Assembly: GCF_042453785.1 (NCBI RefSeq)
Contig: NC_091677.1
Location: 23,561,501-23,625,500, forward strand
Length of the DNA: 64,000 nt
Reading direction: 5' to 3'
From: Malus domestica
Lineage: Eukaryota > Streptophyta > Magnoliopsida > Rosales > Rosaceae
This document shows, in pieces, positions 1-16,560 of this stretch. Each line of letters opens with the position of its first letter. Positions within the stretch are counted from its first letter, which is position 1. A program made the position numbers and the translations under genes. Below the pieces are notes generated by a model, which was given only the letters and a program-made list of their open reading frames with translations, did not search any database and was not told the origin of the DNA.

Positions 1-817
1 TACTGCTAATCCTGGGATGAAGCGTCGAATGTAGGACAACTTCCCCATCAAGCTTTTCAGCTCATTTGCATTTTTTGGGGGGCATGAGGGCTCCGATGGT
101 GCGCACCTTGTCTAGATCTACATCGATGTCGCACTGATGCACTATGAAGCCCAGGAACTTACTTAAGGAAACACCAAAAACGCATTTCTTGGGGTTTATC
201 TTCAACTCATATGCTCGGCATCTTCTCATCTCTTTCCTTAGCACTTCCCAGTGCCCTTCCCTAGCCCTGGATTTCACGACAAGATCGTCCACATGGTCTT
301 CCACTTCCTTCCCCATCATGTCGTGAAAGACTACCGTCATTGTTCGTTGATAGGTAGCACCAGCGTTTTTTAGTTCAAAAGGCATGAATGTGTAGTAAAA
401 GTTTCCAAATGGCGTGCGAAAAACCGTCTTCTCAACATCTTTGACAAACATCTTGATTTGGTTGTATCCACTAAAGCCATCCATGAACGACATTAAGCCT
501 TACCCTAAGGTTGAATAGATCATGATGTCTATGTTGGGCAGTGGAAACTTGTCTTTTAGGCATGCTGCATTGAGATCTCGATAATAGATGCAAATCTAGA
601 TTTGAACAGTGTTCTTCTTCTTTAATGGGACAATGTTGGCCAGCCAAAAAGGGTGCTTGATAGGCTTGATAAATCCACCTGCAAGGAGTTTTTCTACTTC
701 AACTTTGATTTTAGCTTCTATTTCTAAGTGGAAATTCCTTCTTTGTTGCACAATGGGCTTAATCCCAGGCTGTGTATTGAGTTTGTGGCACACTAAATTC
801 GAGTCAAGGCTTGGCAT
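1..817 (-). pseudogene. Reverse transcriptase fragment of gypsy element
   Basis: Two open stretches on the same strand (596-817 and 62-493) match the fingers and palm of Ty3/gypsy reverse transcriptase. The first holds the segment beginning PGIKPIVQQRRNF and ending near LANIVPLKKK. The second has FMDGFSGYNQI, the FRTPFGNFYYTFMPF segment and the catalytic box as HVDD, where YVDD or YADD is usual. Between them the frame is kept but interrupted by stop codons near 598 and 505. The gene continues off the left edge. It is not functional. Confidence 0.85.
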
Positions 818-1541
818 CTCTTCATAGCTTCAGGCAAAGACGTCTTTAAACTCCTTTAGCAAGCTAACTAGTTCTTTCTTTTCCTCAATAGTCAAGTAAA
901 CACTAATAGAAATTAATTTTTTCATAGAGGAATCATCACTTAGGTTTAACTCTTCAAGCTTTTCCGCCACTGCAATGGATCCATCATGCATGCATTTTGG
1001 CGCATGCATGATTTTCTACAAGGATTCGTCATTGGAAACAGGTGCAGGCATGTCTTCATTTGCTTGGGGTGCAGTGACTCAATACTCGGGGCTTTCCCAC
1101 TCAATATGGTTAGGCCCTCCAACCCGTCATAAGCGGTAGATGACGCGATCGTCGGGAAGCACAACCTTGGAGCATTGACATTGGTCTCTGGCTATATATG
1201 TTTTCCATTTTTCACAGTGGCTAGGAATTCTTAGTCACTGACATCTTGAACTTCTTCTCAAAGAGGTAAAGGTATCCCTGAGGCCTGTGATATCCCACTT
1301 CTAGCACTTGAGAAATCATTATAGAATTCGGCATCGGAATAGTGAACCTCGTCTAAGTTGAATGGCATCTGGTTTCCTGGGATGCGAATATGCCTCAACC
1401 CAATCTTTCCCTTAACACACTAGTGGTAGGTAGAGGTTACGAGTCTGTGCTTGTTTATCCATGGCCTTCTGAGCAAAGCATGGTAAGCCATATTGATGTC
1501 CATCACATAAAACTTAGTAAATTACATGATAGGGCTGATCC

Positions 1542-1739
1542 TCAAATTGATCTTGATATATCCCATAGTTTTCTCACTGTTATTCCTAAACTATTGATAG
1601 AGATTTGAAACCTTCCCTCTTTTGTCATTGGGACGCCTACTGCAGTAAGTACTGCCAATGGCAGAATGTTAACGGAGGAACCAGTGTCAACTAAAGCTCG
1701 CCTGATGAAGATGTCATTAATTTGTCCTTGCAGGTGCAA
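1542..1739 (-). pseudogene. Retroviral-type aspartic protease fragment of gypsy element
   Basis: The peptide contains FIRRALVDTGSSVNILPL, the DTGS active-site signature of retroelement pepsin-like proteases, followed by hydrophobic strands. Its place between the gag remnant and the RT remnant on the same strand agrees with a gypsy pol polyprotein. The frame is closed on both sides by stops, so this is a remnant. Confidence 0.75.
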
Positions 1740-2419
1740 CGGCCTTCAGTGGTCAAGGAAAGCCACTTCCATGTCTTCGTCAGTGAAAATGATAGAGTTG
1801 TTATTCTCGAGGAAAGCCCTTTGCAGTTGGGCAGCATAGCATTGAGGGCTATAATCCTCAAACACATGTATGAAAGCTTTATCAGTAGTTATCTTTGTTT
1901 TCATGCCATATTCAAGCTGGTCGAAGAGGGATTTGAACTTCGGGTTTTTCCTGGAGAACCTACACTGTAATGGGCCCTTGCCTTGGGGAAAGGTATCACT
2001 TAGTTACGTCAACTTCCATGTCAAGAAGGTTGTACAAAGTCATTGCCATCGTTTCCTGGTTGAACAGCTGCTCTTCAGCGGCTTCTTCGTTGTATTATTC
2101 TACCATATCAATGGTGAAGACTTCGTCACTTAGGCTTGAGGCAAAATCCATGAGATTTGCATCATCATCTCCCCATCTTTCAGCTTGAGGCCATGGTGTA
2201 TCATAGCTCTGTAGCTTGGAGTATTTGCACCAATAAGACTTCTCTATGTTCCAGGACAATTCCTAAATAGCTTCCGGTGGCTTGGGATCGTAGATCTATA
2301 GATGGTAATCATCGTCATCTCTAGAGCATGTGATGATAGCTGCCATTTCCTTCCCTCAACGTTTCAGCAAAGTGTTAATGTTTATGGCTTACGTTTTGCA
2401 TAGCAGCTCTAGCATTCCT

Positions 2420-3323
2420 TCACGGATTTTTGCATAGAGAACTTTTTGCAAAGTTTGGCATGCAATAGAGGGATGTCCCATATACTGAGGTAGCGACAGT
2501 ACCTAGGATCCTTTTTGTCTTCCCTAAAAAGGGGTTTATACGACCAGGGCAGCTTGGTGCCCTATCTGCGAGCATGGTATCAAGGATGGCTTGGAAATCC
2601 TTATCGTTGCATGCTAGTGCTGGATAGGTTTTCCTATCGCTCTCCATTTCCTTCCTTTTTGCGGGTTGTAGTCAGATTTGTCATCCACAGCTAAGGCATA
2701 ATGAGCTTCATTCTTGTCAGTTTTCCAGGATCTCTCCATGGAAAGCTTGACTGACAAGCTGATCTTCTCATTGCCTTCAAGAGTCTCGATAACTAGCTGA
2801 TACCAGTGTTCTCCAAGTACACTATATAATCAACTACAATGTTGATGATGCAGATCTCCACAAGATTTTCCTCGACCTTCTTGTCATAGTAGTCAATGGT
2901 GAAGTCCCGGAAATGTTTGACAAAAGTCACCGGATCTTCCCCGTGTTTTTTGCATGTATTGTTGAGCTGAGTTGTCGTGACCCTTTCCTCATGCTAAAAG
3001 TATTTTTTACAGAACTTGCCTACCAATTCTTCCTAGGTCCAGATGGAACCTGGTGCGATGATAGTGTACCAAGTATAGGCACGATCAGTTAAGCTTTTCG
3101 AGAACTCTCTGAGGCATAGGTTGCAGTAGCCGACATGAGGACCCAAAACGTCATTGAAATGGTTTATATATTCCTTAGGGCTACCATTCCTTCCGTCAAA
3201 GAGAACAAGGTTGGGAGCCTCATATCCTTTAGGATATAGCATGTGGATAACGCTAGTTGGATATAATGGCTCAGGAACATATTTCCAATCCTTCGAGCTT
3301 CTATGCAGCTCATTTTCGAGCAT
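2420..3323 (-). pseudogene. Gag remnant of gypsy element
   Basis: The open stretch 3033-3323 contains YEAPNLVLFDGRNGSPKEY and the following LCLREFSKSLTDRAYTWY, typical of the plant retrotransposon gag domain (PF03732-like). Similar sequence continues toward 2420 in broken frames. It is upstream of the protease remnant on the same strand. No zinc knuckle is recognisable. Confidence 0.7.
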
Positions 3324-3724
3324 GGCTATGATGTCTTCTTGAGTGACAAATGAGTGGTGCTTTCTTATGACCCTTGCCAGTTACAGTAGTCGACTCCTCC
3401 TGAGAAACCTTTTCCCTAGGCATGCAATCCTTGTCACTAGCTTATTCGCTTGGCTTCGGGATTGAGTTTTTCAACTCTTTTACAGACACGGCAATTTCTT
3501 TTTGGGCTTCACCCAAGGCATGAATGGCTGCGATGATGTTCTACATGTCGTATTCATCCAAGTTCTCCTAGCTCTCCTGGTGTTGGCCTTCACATTGAGA
3601 CTTGTCAAGTTGGGAAGCAGCCTCACCTGCGTCTGAGGCGTTGCCGCTCCTGGTAGTGTTTCTTCTGGACCTAGGAGCCACTGAATAAAGATTATGACCT
3701 ATCCTTAGCAGAGTCGCAAATTTA

Positions 3725-5344
3725 TGTTAGGGGACTTTTAGGTTGAGGTGGACTTGAGCTTTGAGAACGTCTTCTTGTCTCCATTGGTGCGGGTTCACAA
3801 CAAGTCGCAGGATATCTCGAAAGAGATAGCTTATCTTAGGAAATACTCTGGTAACATCAACAACTCGAAAATAGCATGAAAGATCAAGATAATGACTTTC
3901 TCAAGTGAAGTGTGGTGTGGAAGCTAGAAGATTATCAGTTTACATGAGAGAAAAGGTTGGCATGGTTACATGGCATTCTTAGCTGCATGTTTTGGGCTTT
4001 CCTAAGGTGATAGCAATGCTTCAAATGGTTAAGATGTTTGATAGAAGGCTGTGGAAATTGCTACAGCTGCATGAACAGTGATGCTTGAAGATTAGAGTAT
4101 GCTCATGGACTAAATAGAATTATGTAGGCTTCTTCTTGGGTGGTTCTATCTTATCGCGTTTTCTCCATTTCTCTCTATGTGTTACTATGAAATCCCCTCC
4201 TCCTTATGTAGGTAAAGGGTTCTTTTCAAGATTTCAAGGGAATATCCCTTTGTAGCATAGTCTTCCCTCCATTTCTCCCTAGCTATCCTATTATTCCCTT
4301 TTTGGTGTAAACTAGATGCACTGTTGAGACCTGCAAATTGTTTTTTCCCAAGATGCGGCTTTCCCAGGGTGATTTCCACAGGCGCTAAAACTGGTAGCAC
4401 GCTTCACAACTTTTGCAACAACTCAGTAAACTAGGAGACATGTTGATAAATACAATGAGCTTCCTTTTAGTTAAAACCGTGAATACGACTTTCACACTTC
4501 TTCTACTATATATAAGCAGGATAAGATTTCCAACTTTTCTTCTTTAACAACCCAAACTTATCCATGCTTCATAACTCGTATCATACTGCTTTTGAACAAT
4601 TGAGCCAGATCTGACCCCATTGGTGTTATCAACACTTGGAGGTCTAAGAGCTTCATCATTGCCATGGCAAAGTCATAACGGAACAACTAGGCATCAAAAG
4701 CATATGCTCTAACCCAAGTCCATGTTTTTTCCCTAACCGTCAACTACTATTCAACATAGAGGATTCATTTGCCTTGCATAAGATTCTGATAGTACAGCGT
4801 GCCTAAAGCTGATCTAGGTCCCTCATTGTCCATTGCCAATCATACCTCCTTGAATGAGGATCGCTGCAGGTCTTTGTGGAATCGAAATGGTGCTCTTCGT
4901 GATGACACAAAGCCGTAAGAATGAGGTTTTTATGCTGAAGCAGGTGTTGAGTGATTGTAGTTGCATCTTGATCTCATGAGGTGAAGGAACTCAACATCCA
5001 AAGATGGGCCAGGCTTATGAGTACCACTGAAGTTGTAGTTGCATCTTGATCTCATGAGGTGAAGGAATTTCACATAGGCCTAATAACTTTCCATAACCAT
5101 CCACACTACAATCCACTTGGTAAGCCCCAATTATGTGACTTAGGCTTAGCATGATTTGTGGCTAAGGAAGCATGGCGTGATGAATAGGCATGAGCATGGC
5201 ATGAACATCCAGCTTAATCACCACGGCATGGTATGCTTGTAAATATATTCTTCATCGATCCCATGCCTTGGCATGTTTTTGGGCTTGAATGTAGGCTTTG
5301 CATGACAATTGAGCCTTGAGACTTGATTGGATTGGTGTGTGACA
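3725..5344 (-). repeat. Putative 5' LTR of the gypsy element
   Basis: On the minus strand this block starts TGTCACACACC and ends TAACA just before the primer-binding-site-like motif, giving TG...CA ends. It holds no recognisable gene. A local direct duplication of about 45 bp (around 4960 and 5033) lies inside. The partner LTR is outside the window, so the boundaries are inferred only. Confidence 0.4.
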
Positions 5345-6229
5345 TTTTTGGGCCCCAATAGACAGACTATTACTCCCACTGATTAAAAAGAGTAAAAAAC
5401 TCATAAACGCACATACCTCTTAAACACTCCCACTAATCAAGCATTAGTAAAAGGATTTATAATTACGAAACTTGAGGATTCAATCAACTACTAATTTTTC
5501 TAACTTCATCTCTATGCCAAATGTTGCAAAGAAGTGAGTGACTGAAAAGCTAAACAAAAAATCATATGGTCAATTTTATTCTTCTAAAATTTGATAGAAA
5601 CATACAACTTTAACTAGATGTTTTCTGATTGCAACAAAAGCATATAATTCCGTAATCCTCTTTGGACATAATCCGATTATATTAGATTTTCACAATTAAA
5701 ACATAAATTACAAACTCAGAGTACATAGCTGAACTTCAACACTTTTGAGCAAATGAAGTATATACAATCTTGTCAATTTCATGTTTAACCGTACCTTGAT
5801 TTATAGTTGAACTGATTATGAAAACACTTTTGAACAGATTAGTTATCTATCAATAACATATAAATCACAAATGCAGTTTCTTTAACAATAAGAAAAAATT
5901 AATAAGCAAACACTTTTGAGCAAAAAATAAATTGTTAATAAGGGGTTGTCAGTTGCTTCCAGCCTTCACAACTTGGCAGGGTTTTAAAACAGAATAAAGT
6001 AGCGGGTAAAAAAAAGGCAAAATGACAAGAATGCCCTCATGACTTCAAAGTTTGCAAATGTTTGTTAGAAAAATGGAATAACACCTTCTATCCATAGGTA
6101 GTTAAACAATAAATCAAAGCGCCATGAGCATTCTCCCTTACACCCAAGGTCTCAAATTCGAATTTCTCTCACCCCCAATATTGCTTTTTATGGAAAATGT
6201 AAAGCCCCATGAGCTCATTAGAATCAACG
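5345..6229. other. AT-rich spacer
   Basis: No gene, RNA or complete repeat recognised. The block is AT-rich and holds several copies of the short phrase ACACTTTTGA. It separates the gypsy element from the LINE fragment. Confidence 0.5.
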
Positions 6230-7260
6230 TCAACAAGAATAATAACAACAAAAAGCCTTATCCCATTAAATGGGGTTGGCTATATGAATCCCAAAACGTT
6301 ATTGTGCTCGGTTTTGCTTCAAGTATTCTGTTAGCTCCAAGTACTTCATGTATTTTCTTAAAGTCTCTTTCCAAATCCTCCTAGGTCTTCTTCTACCCAT
6401 TTTGCTCTCAGCCTCTGTCTCATAATCACACTTTCTAACCGGAGCATCTGTAAGTCTTCGTTTCACATGTCCAAACCATCTAAACCAATTTTCTCTTATC
6501 TTATCTTTAATTGCGGCCACTCCTACCTTACCTAGATATCCCGTTCTTAATCATGTCCCTTCTCGTGTGCCCACACATCTAACAAAGCATTCACATCTCC
6601 GCTATATACATTTTTGCACGCGTTGATGCTTGACCGGCCAACATTTCGTGGTGTACAGCATTGCTAGCCTTATTGTCATCTTATAAAATTTTCCCTTTAG
6701 CTTTAGTGGCATTTGTCGATCGCATAACACTCCCAATACACTCTTTCACTTTATCTATCCAGCTTGTATTCTATGGATGAGATCTCCCTACAATTCTCTC
6801 TTCTTTTGCAATAAAGATCCAATATAACGAAAGCGCTCACTCTTTGGTAGAAGGTTTTGGTTTTAAAGCATTGCAACTGTGGGAAAGTGACTTGAGTCTT
6901 GATATTTCCAAATGCCATCTTATCTTCATATCACCGCAACATGATACCAACTTGCAAAGGGGACCATGCACCACCTCATTTGAATTCTTAAGGGGCACCT
7001 ACTCCCGGATTAATTTGCTGAAATGTTAGGATCAGTTGAGCATGAGTTAATCTTATCATTGATACTTGCAATCCAAATGGTGATACTTCCTACTCTCTAA
7101 TCCTCAACTTTATCTCATTGGGACTACTATTTCCACTGAACTTGCTCTTCATATACATTGTCTTTAACCAACCTAAGCAAAGACATTTAGTTTCCAACAC
7201 TTCTGACCAAAGGTTAAGCTTCACATTTACTCTCTCATGAATGTGATCTTGTATGCATCG
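6230..7260 (-). mobile_element. 3' end of a non-LTR retrotransposon (LINE, RTE-like)
   Basis: The minus-strand peptide at 6299-6520 contains RWFGHVKRRLTDAPVRK and WKETLRKYMK, the C-terminal end of reverse transcriptase in plant LINEs. It is followed on the same strand by a 3' tail with the palindromic phrase CCCATTTAATGGGATAAGG and then a degenerate TTG/TTA-rich tail, as expected for RTE-type ends. Upstream sequence (6540-7260) is similar in style but broken. The element is 5'-truncated and dead. Confidence 0.75.
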
Positions 7261-7709
7261 TGCATTAATGCAGTTCCTCTCTAATGGATATCCATCTTCC
7301 TACGGAATTACATAAAAACAAAAAATGTGCAGAAATCTTTTATGCATAAAAATCTGCTGAAGAAGACAGGTACAACGACTAAACCAGTCTCCAACAACTA
7401 AAAATGTAATGAAATTACAGCACAATCCAGAACTTTACAGAAGCATGCCCATGCGGCATGTAAATGGGAATCCATGCAATGGCTGGTAAATAAAAAGATA
7501 TCGAATTGCTGTGAAAATGGTATATATTTAAGAGAAAATTGGACAGTAAATCCAAGGAAAACTCCAAGTCCCCTGAGGGGTGGTAGAGTTTATCAAAGAT
7601 TACATGAAGAATTAACCAATCCATAATGCTATTTCGAACACCATTTTACAATCTTACTTTGTTGAGCAGCAGCACGTGTTCCAACTATAGTCTGCAGTTC
7701 CGCACGAAA

Positions 7710-12880
<5,171 letters not shown>

Positions 12881-13109
12881 ATCTCTCTCACTCCGACCCG
12901 ATCCAAATCTCAATCGGACCCTCCAATCAAAAACCCAGATCGGAACCTCAACCCCTCTCTCTTTCTCTCTCTATGTTCAAGCACACAAAAAAATCTCGAT
13001 CATTTATTACTGCAAGGGAGGCTCCTTTTTCACAGCTCGAAGCTTCTCTCCGAATATTTTTCCATTTTTTTTTAATTTTTTTTTTAAAAAAGTAAAAAAT
13101 CTGGTGTGC

Positions 13110-13116
13110 TATATAA
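13110..13116 (-). promoter_or_regulatory. TATA box of kinesin-13 gene
   Basis: On the minus strand the motif reads TTATATAG about 230 bp upstream of the chosen start codon, leaving a leader of roughly 200 nt that is CT/GA-rich. Confidence 0.45.
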
Positions 13117-13200
13117 GCTGAACTTTAGCGGACCTACTGTAAACCCCAAGATATAGGAGGAGGAGGAGAAATGCTTCGAATTTTTGAAAAAACAGTGCGG

Positions 13201-13366
13201 CACGTGCGGCTTAAGATTTACACGTGACAAGGGATTTTAGCTCTCGTGGGACCCGGCATTCTGCATTCGAATGCCTCGGGCCTGCCATCACGTGGTGGGG
13301 CCGACTTGTTTTGTTGCGCGCTTGACGATCCTCATTCAAATTCTGTGACTCGCGGTGCCACGTGGC
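13201..13366. promoter_or_regulatory. Cluster of four CACGTG G-boxes
   Basis: CACGTG occurs at 13201-13206, 13221-13226, 13289-13294 and 13359-13364; the last sits in the perfect palindrome GCCACGTGGC. All lie within 170 bp and 320-490 bp upstream of the kinesin start codon. G-boxes bind bZIP and bHLH factors; function here is inferred. Confidence 0.55.
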
Positions 13367-14025
13367 GAGGAATTGCGAGGGTTTTGGCTGGTGGGTCATC
13401 GGACGGCCGAATTTGAATGGTACGGATATCAAACCGGCGGTAAATGCTTGTATGGCGTTGGATTTTGGGACCCGCTTGGGCAGCTCGGCGCAATTATTCC
13501 CTTCTCAAACTTTTATTTTCGGCTTTTGGGTTTGGACTCTTCGAAGCTCTTGTTTTATATAAATTGGTTCAAGCCCGGCCCAAAAAATCAAGAGTACATG
13601 TGGTTTCTTTAATTTAACAGAGATTTTTCACAGAATGAGTAAAATGATTGACGGTGGACAATTTGAGGGACTCCTTCTACCGATTTTAAATATCAAGAAT
13701 CAAAGTGAGGAGTTATGACAATCTCAGAGATCATTTTGACTAAAAATACTTAAAAAGTTCTACTATAAATGTTGGCATTTAAACCAGTCAAACGGGTCGA
13801 ATCGAGTTGAAAAAAAATTGTTTTAGTTTTGGCTAATTTGGTTTGCGATTTTCTTACTTAAAATATCAAATTGAATAAATTATTTTATTAGTATCCTAAC
13901 ACCATCTTCATTATGAGAAGCCATCTCTCATCTTTTCTCTCCTCTTGTTTCTCCATTCTATCTATACTCACGACTTTCTCTTTTCTCTTTGTGTCTTCTA
14001 CTCTTACCATTTTCCTCTCTTCCAG
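13367..14025. other. Intergenic spacer upstream of kinesin gene
   Basis: No coding feature recognised. The last 120 bp before the transposon island are CT-rich. Confidence 0.5.
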
Positions 14026-14411
14026 TGTTCTAAAAATCGGCCTTAGCAGCATCTAAGCTCTAGACGGTTGATTACCGCCGCGATTAACCCCTAATCAATC
14101 ACAAAATCGAAAAGTATATAAGGCGACCGCTTGGGCAAGACTAAGCGGGACTATGTGGGGATGGGCTAGATAGGCTTATATGAAGAACTATGCTAAAACT
14201 TGAGAAAAATTTTGTTGCAAAACCGGCGGTGCAACTCGCAAAGAAGAAGATATTGTTTAATCTTTACCCAGACAACATGGCGTCGTTTTCTAAAGTTGCG
14301 AGTGGTTTTGACAACATAATTATCTCATTTTTTCTCATTAAAATGACACCACTATCTTCTTTTTTCATGTTATTTCGTTTTTATTATTCCTTTTTTCTTT
14401 TATCTTAACCT

Positions 14412-14606
14412 GGAAATAGATCCTTTCTGAATCTTTTCCTCCTAATTCACCAAATCAGAGAATTCATGTTGTTGAATTTTGATCCAACGGCTACAAACAG
14501 GGGTCCACTTTAAAAGTTATAATGACTTTAGGTGTTGGATCAAATTTCAATAGCACAGATTCCCTGATTTAGTAGATCAGGAAGAAGGGATCCGGAGAGG
14601 ATTCCT
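14412..14606. mobile_element. Hairpin MITE, about 195 bp
   Basis: The left arm (GGAAATAGATCC ... TTTTGATCCAAC) and right arm (GTTGGATCAAATTTC ... GGATTCC) are inverted copies with mismatches along nearly their whole length. There is no coding capacity. The superfamily is not determined. Confidence 0.6.
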
Positions 14607-14690
14607 TTTCGTTTAACCCATCATCTTTTGACCTTTTTTTTTTGTTTGGTTGTGTTTTATTCTTTTTCTTTTTAAGACCCCACCATATTA

Positions 14691-14850
14691 TTATGGGAAC
14701 TTTAACGAAAAACTTCAAGTACTGTTCACTTTAACGAAAAACTACATTTTTACACTAAAAAAATCAATCATGATACTATTCATTTTACCTTTTATTTTGT
14801 CCTTATTGTTAAAACTCAAAGTTTTCAAGCCTTTTTCATTAGTTTTCCTT
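14691..14850 (+). repeat. Dispersed repeat, copy 1
   Basis: An AT-rich block with the phrases TTTAACGAAAAAC (twice), TTTTTACACTAAAAAAATCA and GTTAAAACTCAAAGTTTTCA. The same block occurs in reverse complement at 51849-52013, so it is a repeat family, probably non-autonomous. Confidence 0.7.
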
Positions 14851-14859
14851 ATTATATAT

Positions 14860-15143
14860 TGTAACATGCCACATCGCCCAAGGGAGTGATCCTTAAATGT
14901 ATATTCTCATCCTTACCTAGCACGAGACCTTTTGGGAGCTCATTGGCTTTGGGTTCCGTAGGAACTCTGAAGTTAAGCGAGAAAGAGGCCAGAGAACTCC
15001 CAGGATGGGTGACCCACTGGGAAGTTGCTTGTGAGTTCCCAAAAATAAAACCGTGAGGGAATGGTAAGCCCAAAGCGGACAGTATCGTGCTACGGTGGTG
15101 AAACGGGCCCGGGAAGTGGTCCGTCCCGGGTCAGGATGTGACA
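14860..15143 (+). repeat. Cassandra 5' LTR
   Basis: 284 bp. The 5S-like A box is at about 14970-14979 and the C-box-like GGATGGGTGACCC at 15003-15015, both close to 5S rRNA promoter boxes. This is an LTR, not a functional 5S gene: sequence outside the boxes diverges strongly from plant 5S rRNA. Confidence 0.9.
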
Positions 15144-15375
15144 AATGATATCAGAGCCAATCCCTGGCCCGAAGTGGTCCGTCCCGGGTCAGGATGTGAC
15201 AAATGATATCAGAGCCAATCCCTGGCCCGAAGTGGTCCGTCCCGGGTCAGGATGTGACAAATGATATCAGAGCCAATCCCTGGCCCGAAGTGGTCCGTCC
15301 CGGGTCAGGATGTGACAAATGGTATCAGAGCCAATCCCTGGCCAGAAGTGGTCCGCCCCGGGTCAGGATGTGACA
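15144..15375 (+). repeat. Four tandem 58-bp LTR-end/primer-site units in Cassandra
   Basis: Units begin at 15144, 15202, 15260 and 15318. Each consists of the primer-binding site, a short internal stretch (CCAATCCCTGGCC) and then a copy of the last 30 or so bases of the LTR ending GGATGTGACA. A fifth primer site follows at 15376. The first three units read TGATATCAGAGC, the last two TGGTATCAGAGC. Confidence 0.95.
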
Positions 15376-15445
15376 AATGGTATCAGAGCCAATCCCTGGC
15401 CGGAAGTGTGCCGACGGGGAAGTCGGGCCCCTAAGGGGGGTGGAT

Positions 15446-15729
15446 TGTAACATCTCACATCGCCCAGATGAGTGATCCTTAAATGTATATTCTCATCCCT
15501 ACCTAGCACAAGGCTTTTTGGGAGCTCACTGGCTTCGGGTTCCGTAGGAACTTTGAAGTTAAGCGAGAATGAGGCCAGAGAACTCCCATGATAGGTGACC
15601 TACTGGGAAGTTGCTCGTGAGTTCCCAAAAATAAAACCGTGAGGGAATGGTAAGCCCAAAGTGGACAATATCGTGCTACGGTGGTGGAACGGGCCAGGGA
15701 AGTGGTCCGCCCCGGGTCAGGATATGACA
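15446..15729 (+). repeat. Cassandra 3' LTR
   Basis: 284 bp, collinear with the 5' LTR. The A-box-like phrase is kept (about 15556-15565) but the C-box-like phrase is altered to TGATAGGTGACC. Confidence 0.9.
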
Positions 15730-16045
15730 TATATCCCACCACTATACAGTAAAGCCTTTCTAAAGTAATACTTTATAATAGAATAACTTTCTTAAAGTTA
15801 TAAAAAAAAATTTGAGTCCTAACTTAGGACCATTTATGTAGTAAAATAAACTCCATATTATTATAAGTTATAAAGTTTTCTTGGCTTTATCTTAAGGAAA
15901 CACACATCTACATGGTTATAATTATAAATCAGTACAAAAATATGTAAGAAATAAAATACATGGTGCCTAAGGAATCCTATTTAGGAAATGCAACACTCGT
16001 TAAAGATAAATAAGTTAATAAATAATATATTTTAACTATACATTT

Positions 16046-16560
16046 TGTTGATGCACAAAATCAGTGAGGACTTTGGTACAACATAAAATGTTAAGTTTGT
16101 GACATTCGTTAGATTGCTCCGGTCACTAGTGTGGATAAGTATGTAAATGGATAGAGACAGGGAAGCAAACACAAGATGTGTGTGGTTCACCTAGATTGGC
16201 TACGTCCACGGAGTAAAGGAGTTCTCATTAATTTTGAAGGGTTTATACAAGTACAAAGGTTCAAGCTCTCCTTTAGTGAGTACTAGTGAATGATTTAGTA
16301 CCAATGACATTAGGAAATATTGTGAGAGAATGATCTCTATTTATAGAAGAGAGTTTATAGTTTCATTCTGACATTGACACGTGTCGTGTTGTGATTGGCT
16401 TATAATGTTGACACATGTCGCGCTATGATTGGCTTCTGATGTCGACACGTGTCGCGCTGTGATTGGCTTCCTGGTTGGAGGGAAACTCTTCTAGGTCCTT
16501 GATGGTATAACGTTGACCGGTGCTCAGTAGTTTCGAGATTGGTCAAGTATGGTATAAACA
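16046..16560 (-). repeat. LTR (3' LTR in element orientation)
   Basis: 515 bp, TG...CA ends on both strands. The minus strand carries CTATAAATAGA near 16335, a TATA box suited to element transcription. Confidence 0.92.

Larger units (their letters stand above)
1..5344 (-). mobile_element. Decayed Ty3/gypsy LTR retrotransposon, 5' part only
   Basis: Reading the minus strand from high to low coordinates there is a long non-coding terminal region, then gag, then an aspartic protease, then reverse transcriptase that is cut by the window edge. That order (gag-protease-RT) is the order of LTR retrotransposons. Every reading frame is broken by stops, so the copy is dead. A minus-strand motif TTTGCGACTCTGC near 3705-3720 resembles the primer-binding site seen just inside the 5' LTR of Tat/Ogre-type gypsy elements, which would put the 5' LTR at about 3725-5344. 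Integrase and the other LTR lie outside the window, so terminal boundaries and target duplication cannot be checked. Confidence 0.8.
14860..15729 (+). mobile_element. Cassandra TRIM retrotransposon with 5S-like LTRs
   Basis: Two 284-bp LTRs (14860-15143 and 15446-15729), each starting TGTAACAT and ending GACA, flank a short internal domain without coding capacity. The target duplication TATAT is present at 14855-14859 and 15730-15734. Each LTR contains a 5S rRNA-like segment with the A-box phrase AAGTTAAGCG, the hallmark of Cassandra elements. A primer-binding site (TGGTATCAGAGC, initiator tRNA-Met type) and a polypurine tract (about 15432-15444) are visible. The internal domain is unusual in containing a 58-bp tandem array. 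Confidence 0.93.

Noticed and set aside
14920-15045. 5S rRNA gene
   Set aside because: The 5S-like sequence is repeated in both LTRs of a Cassandra element and diverges from plant 5S outside the promoter boxes; it is LTR sequence.
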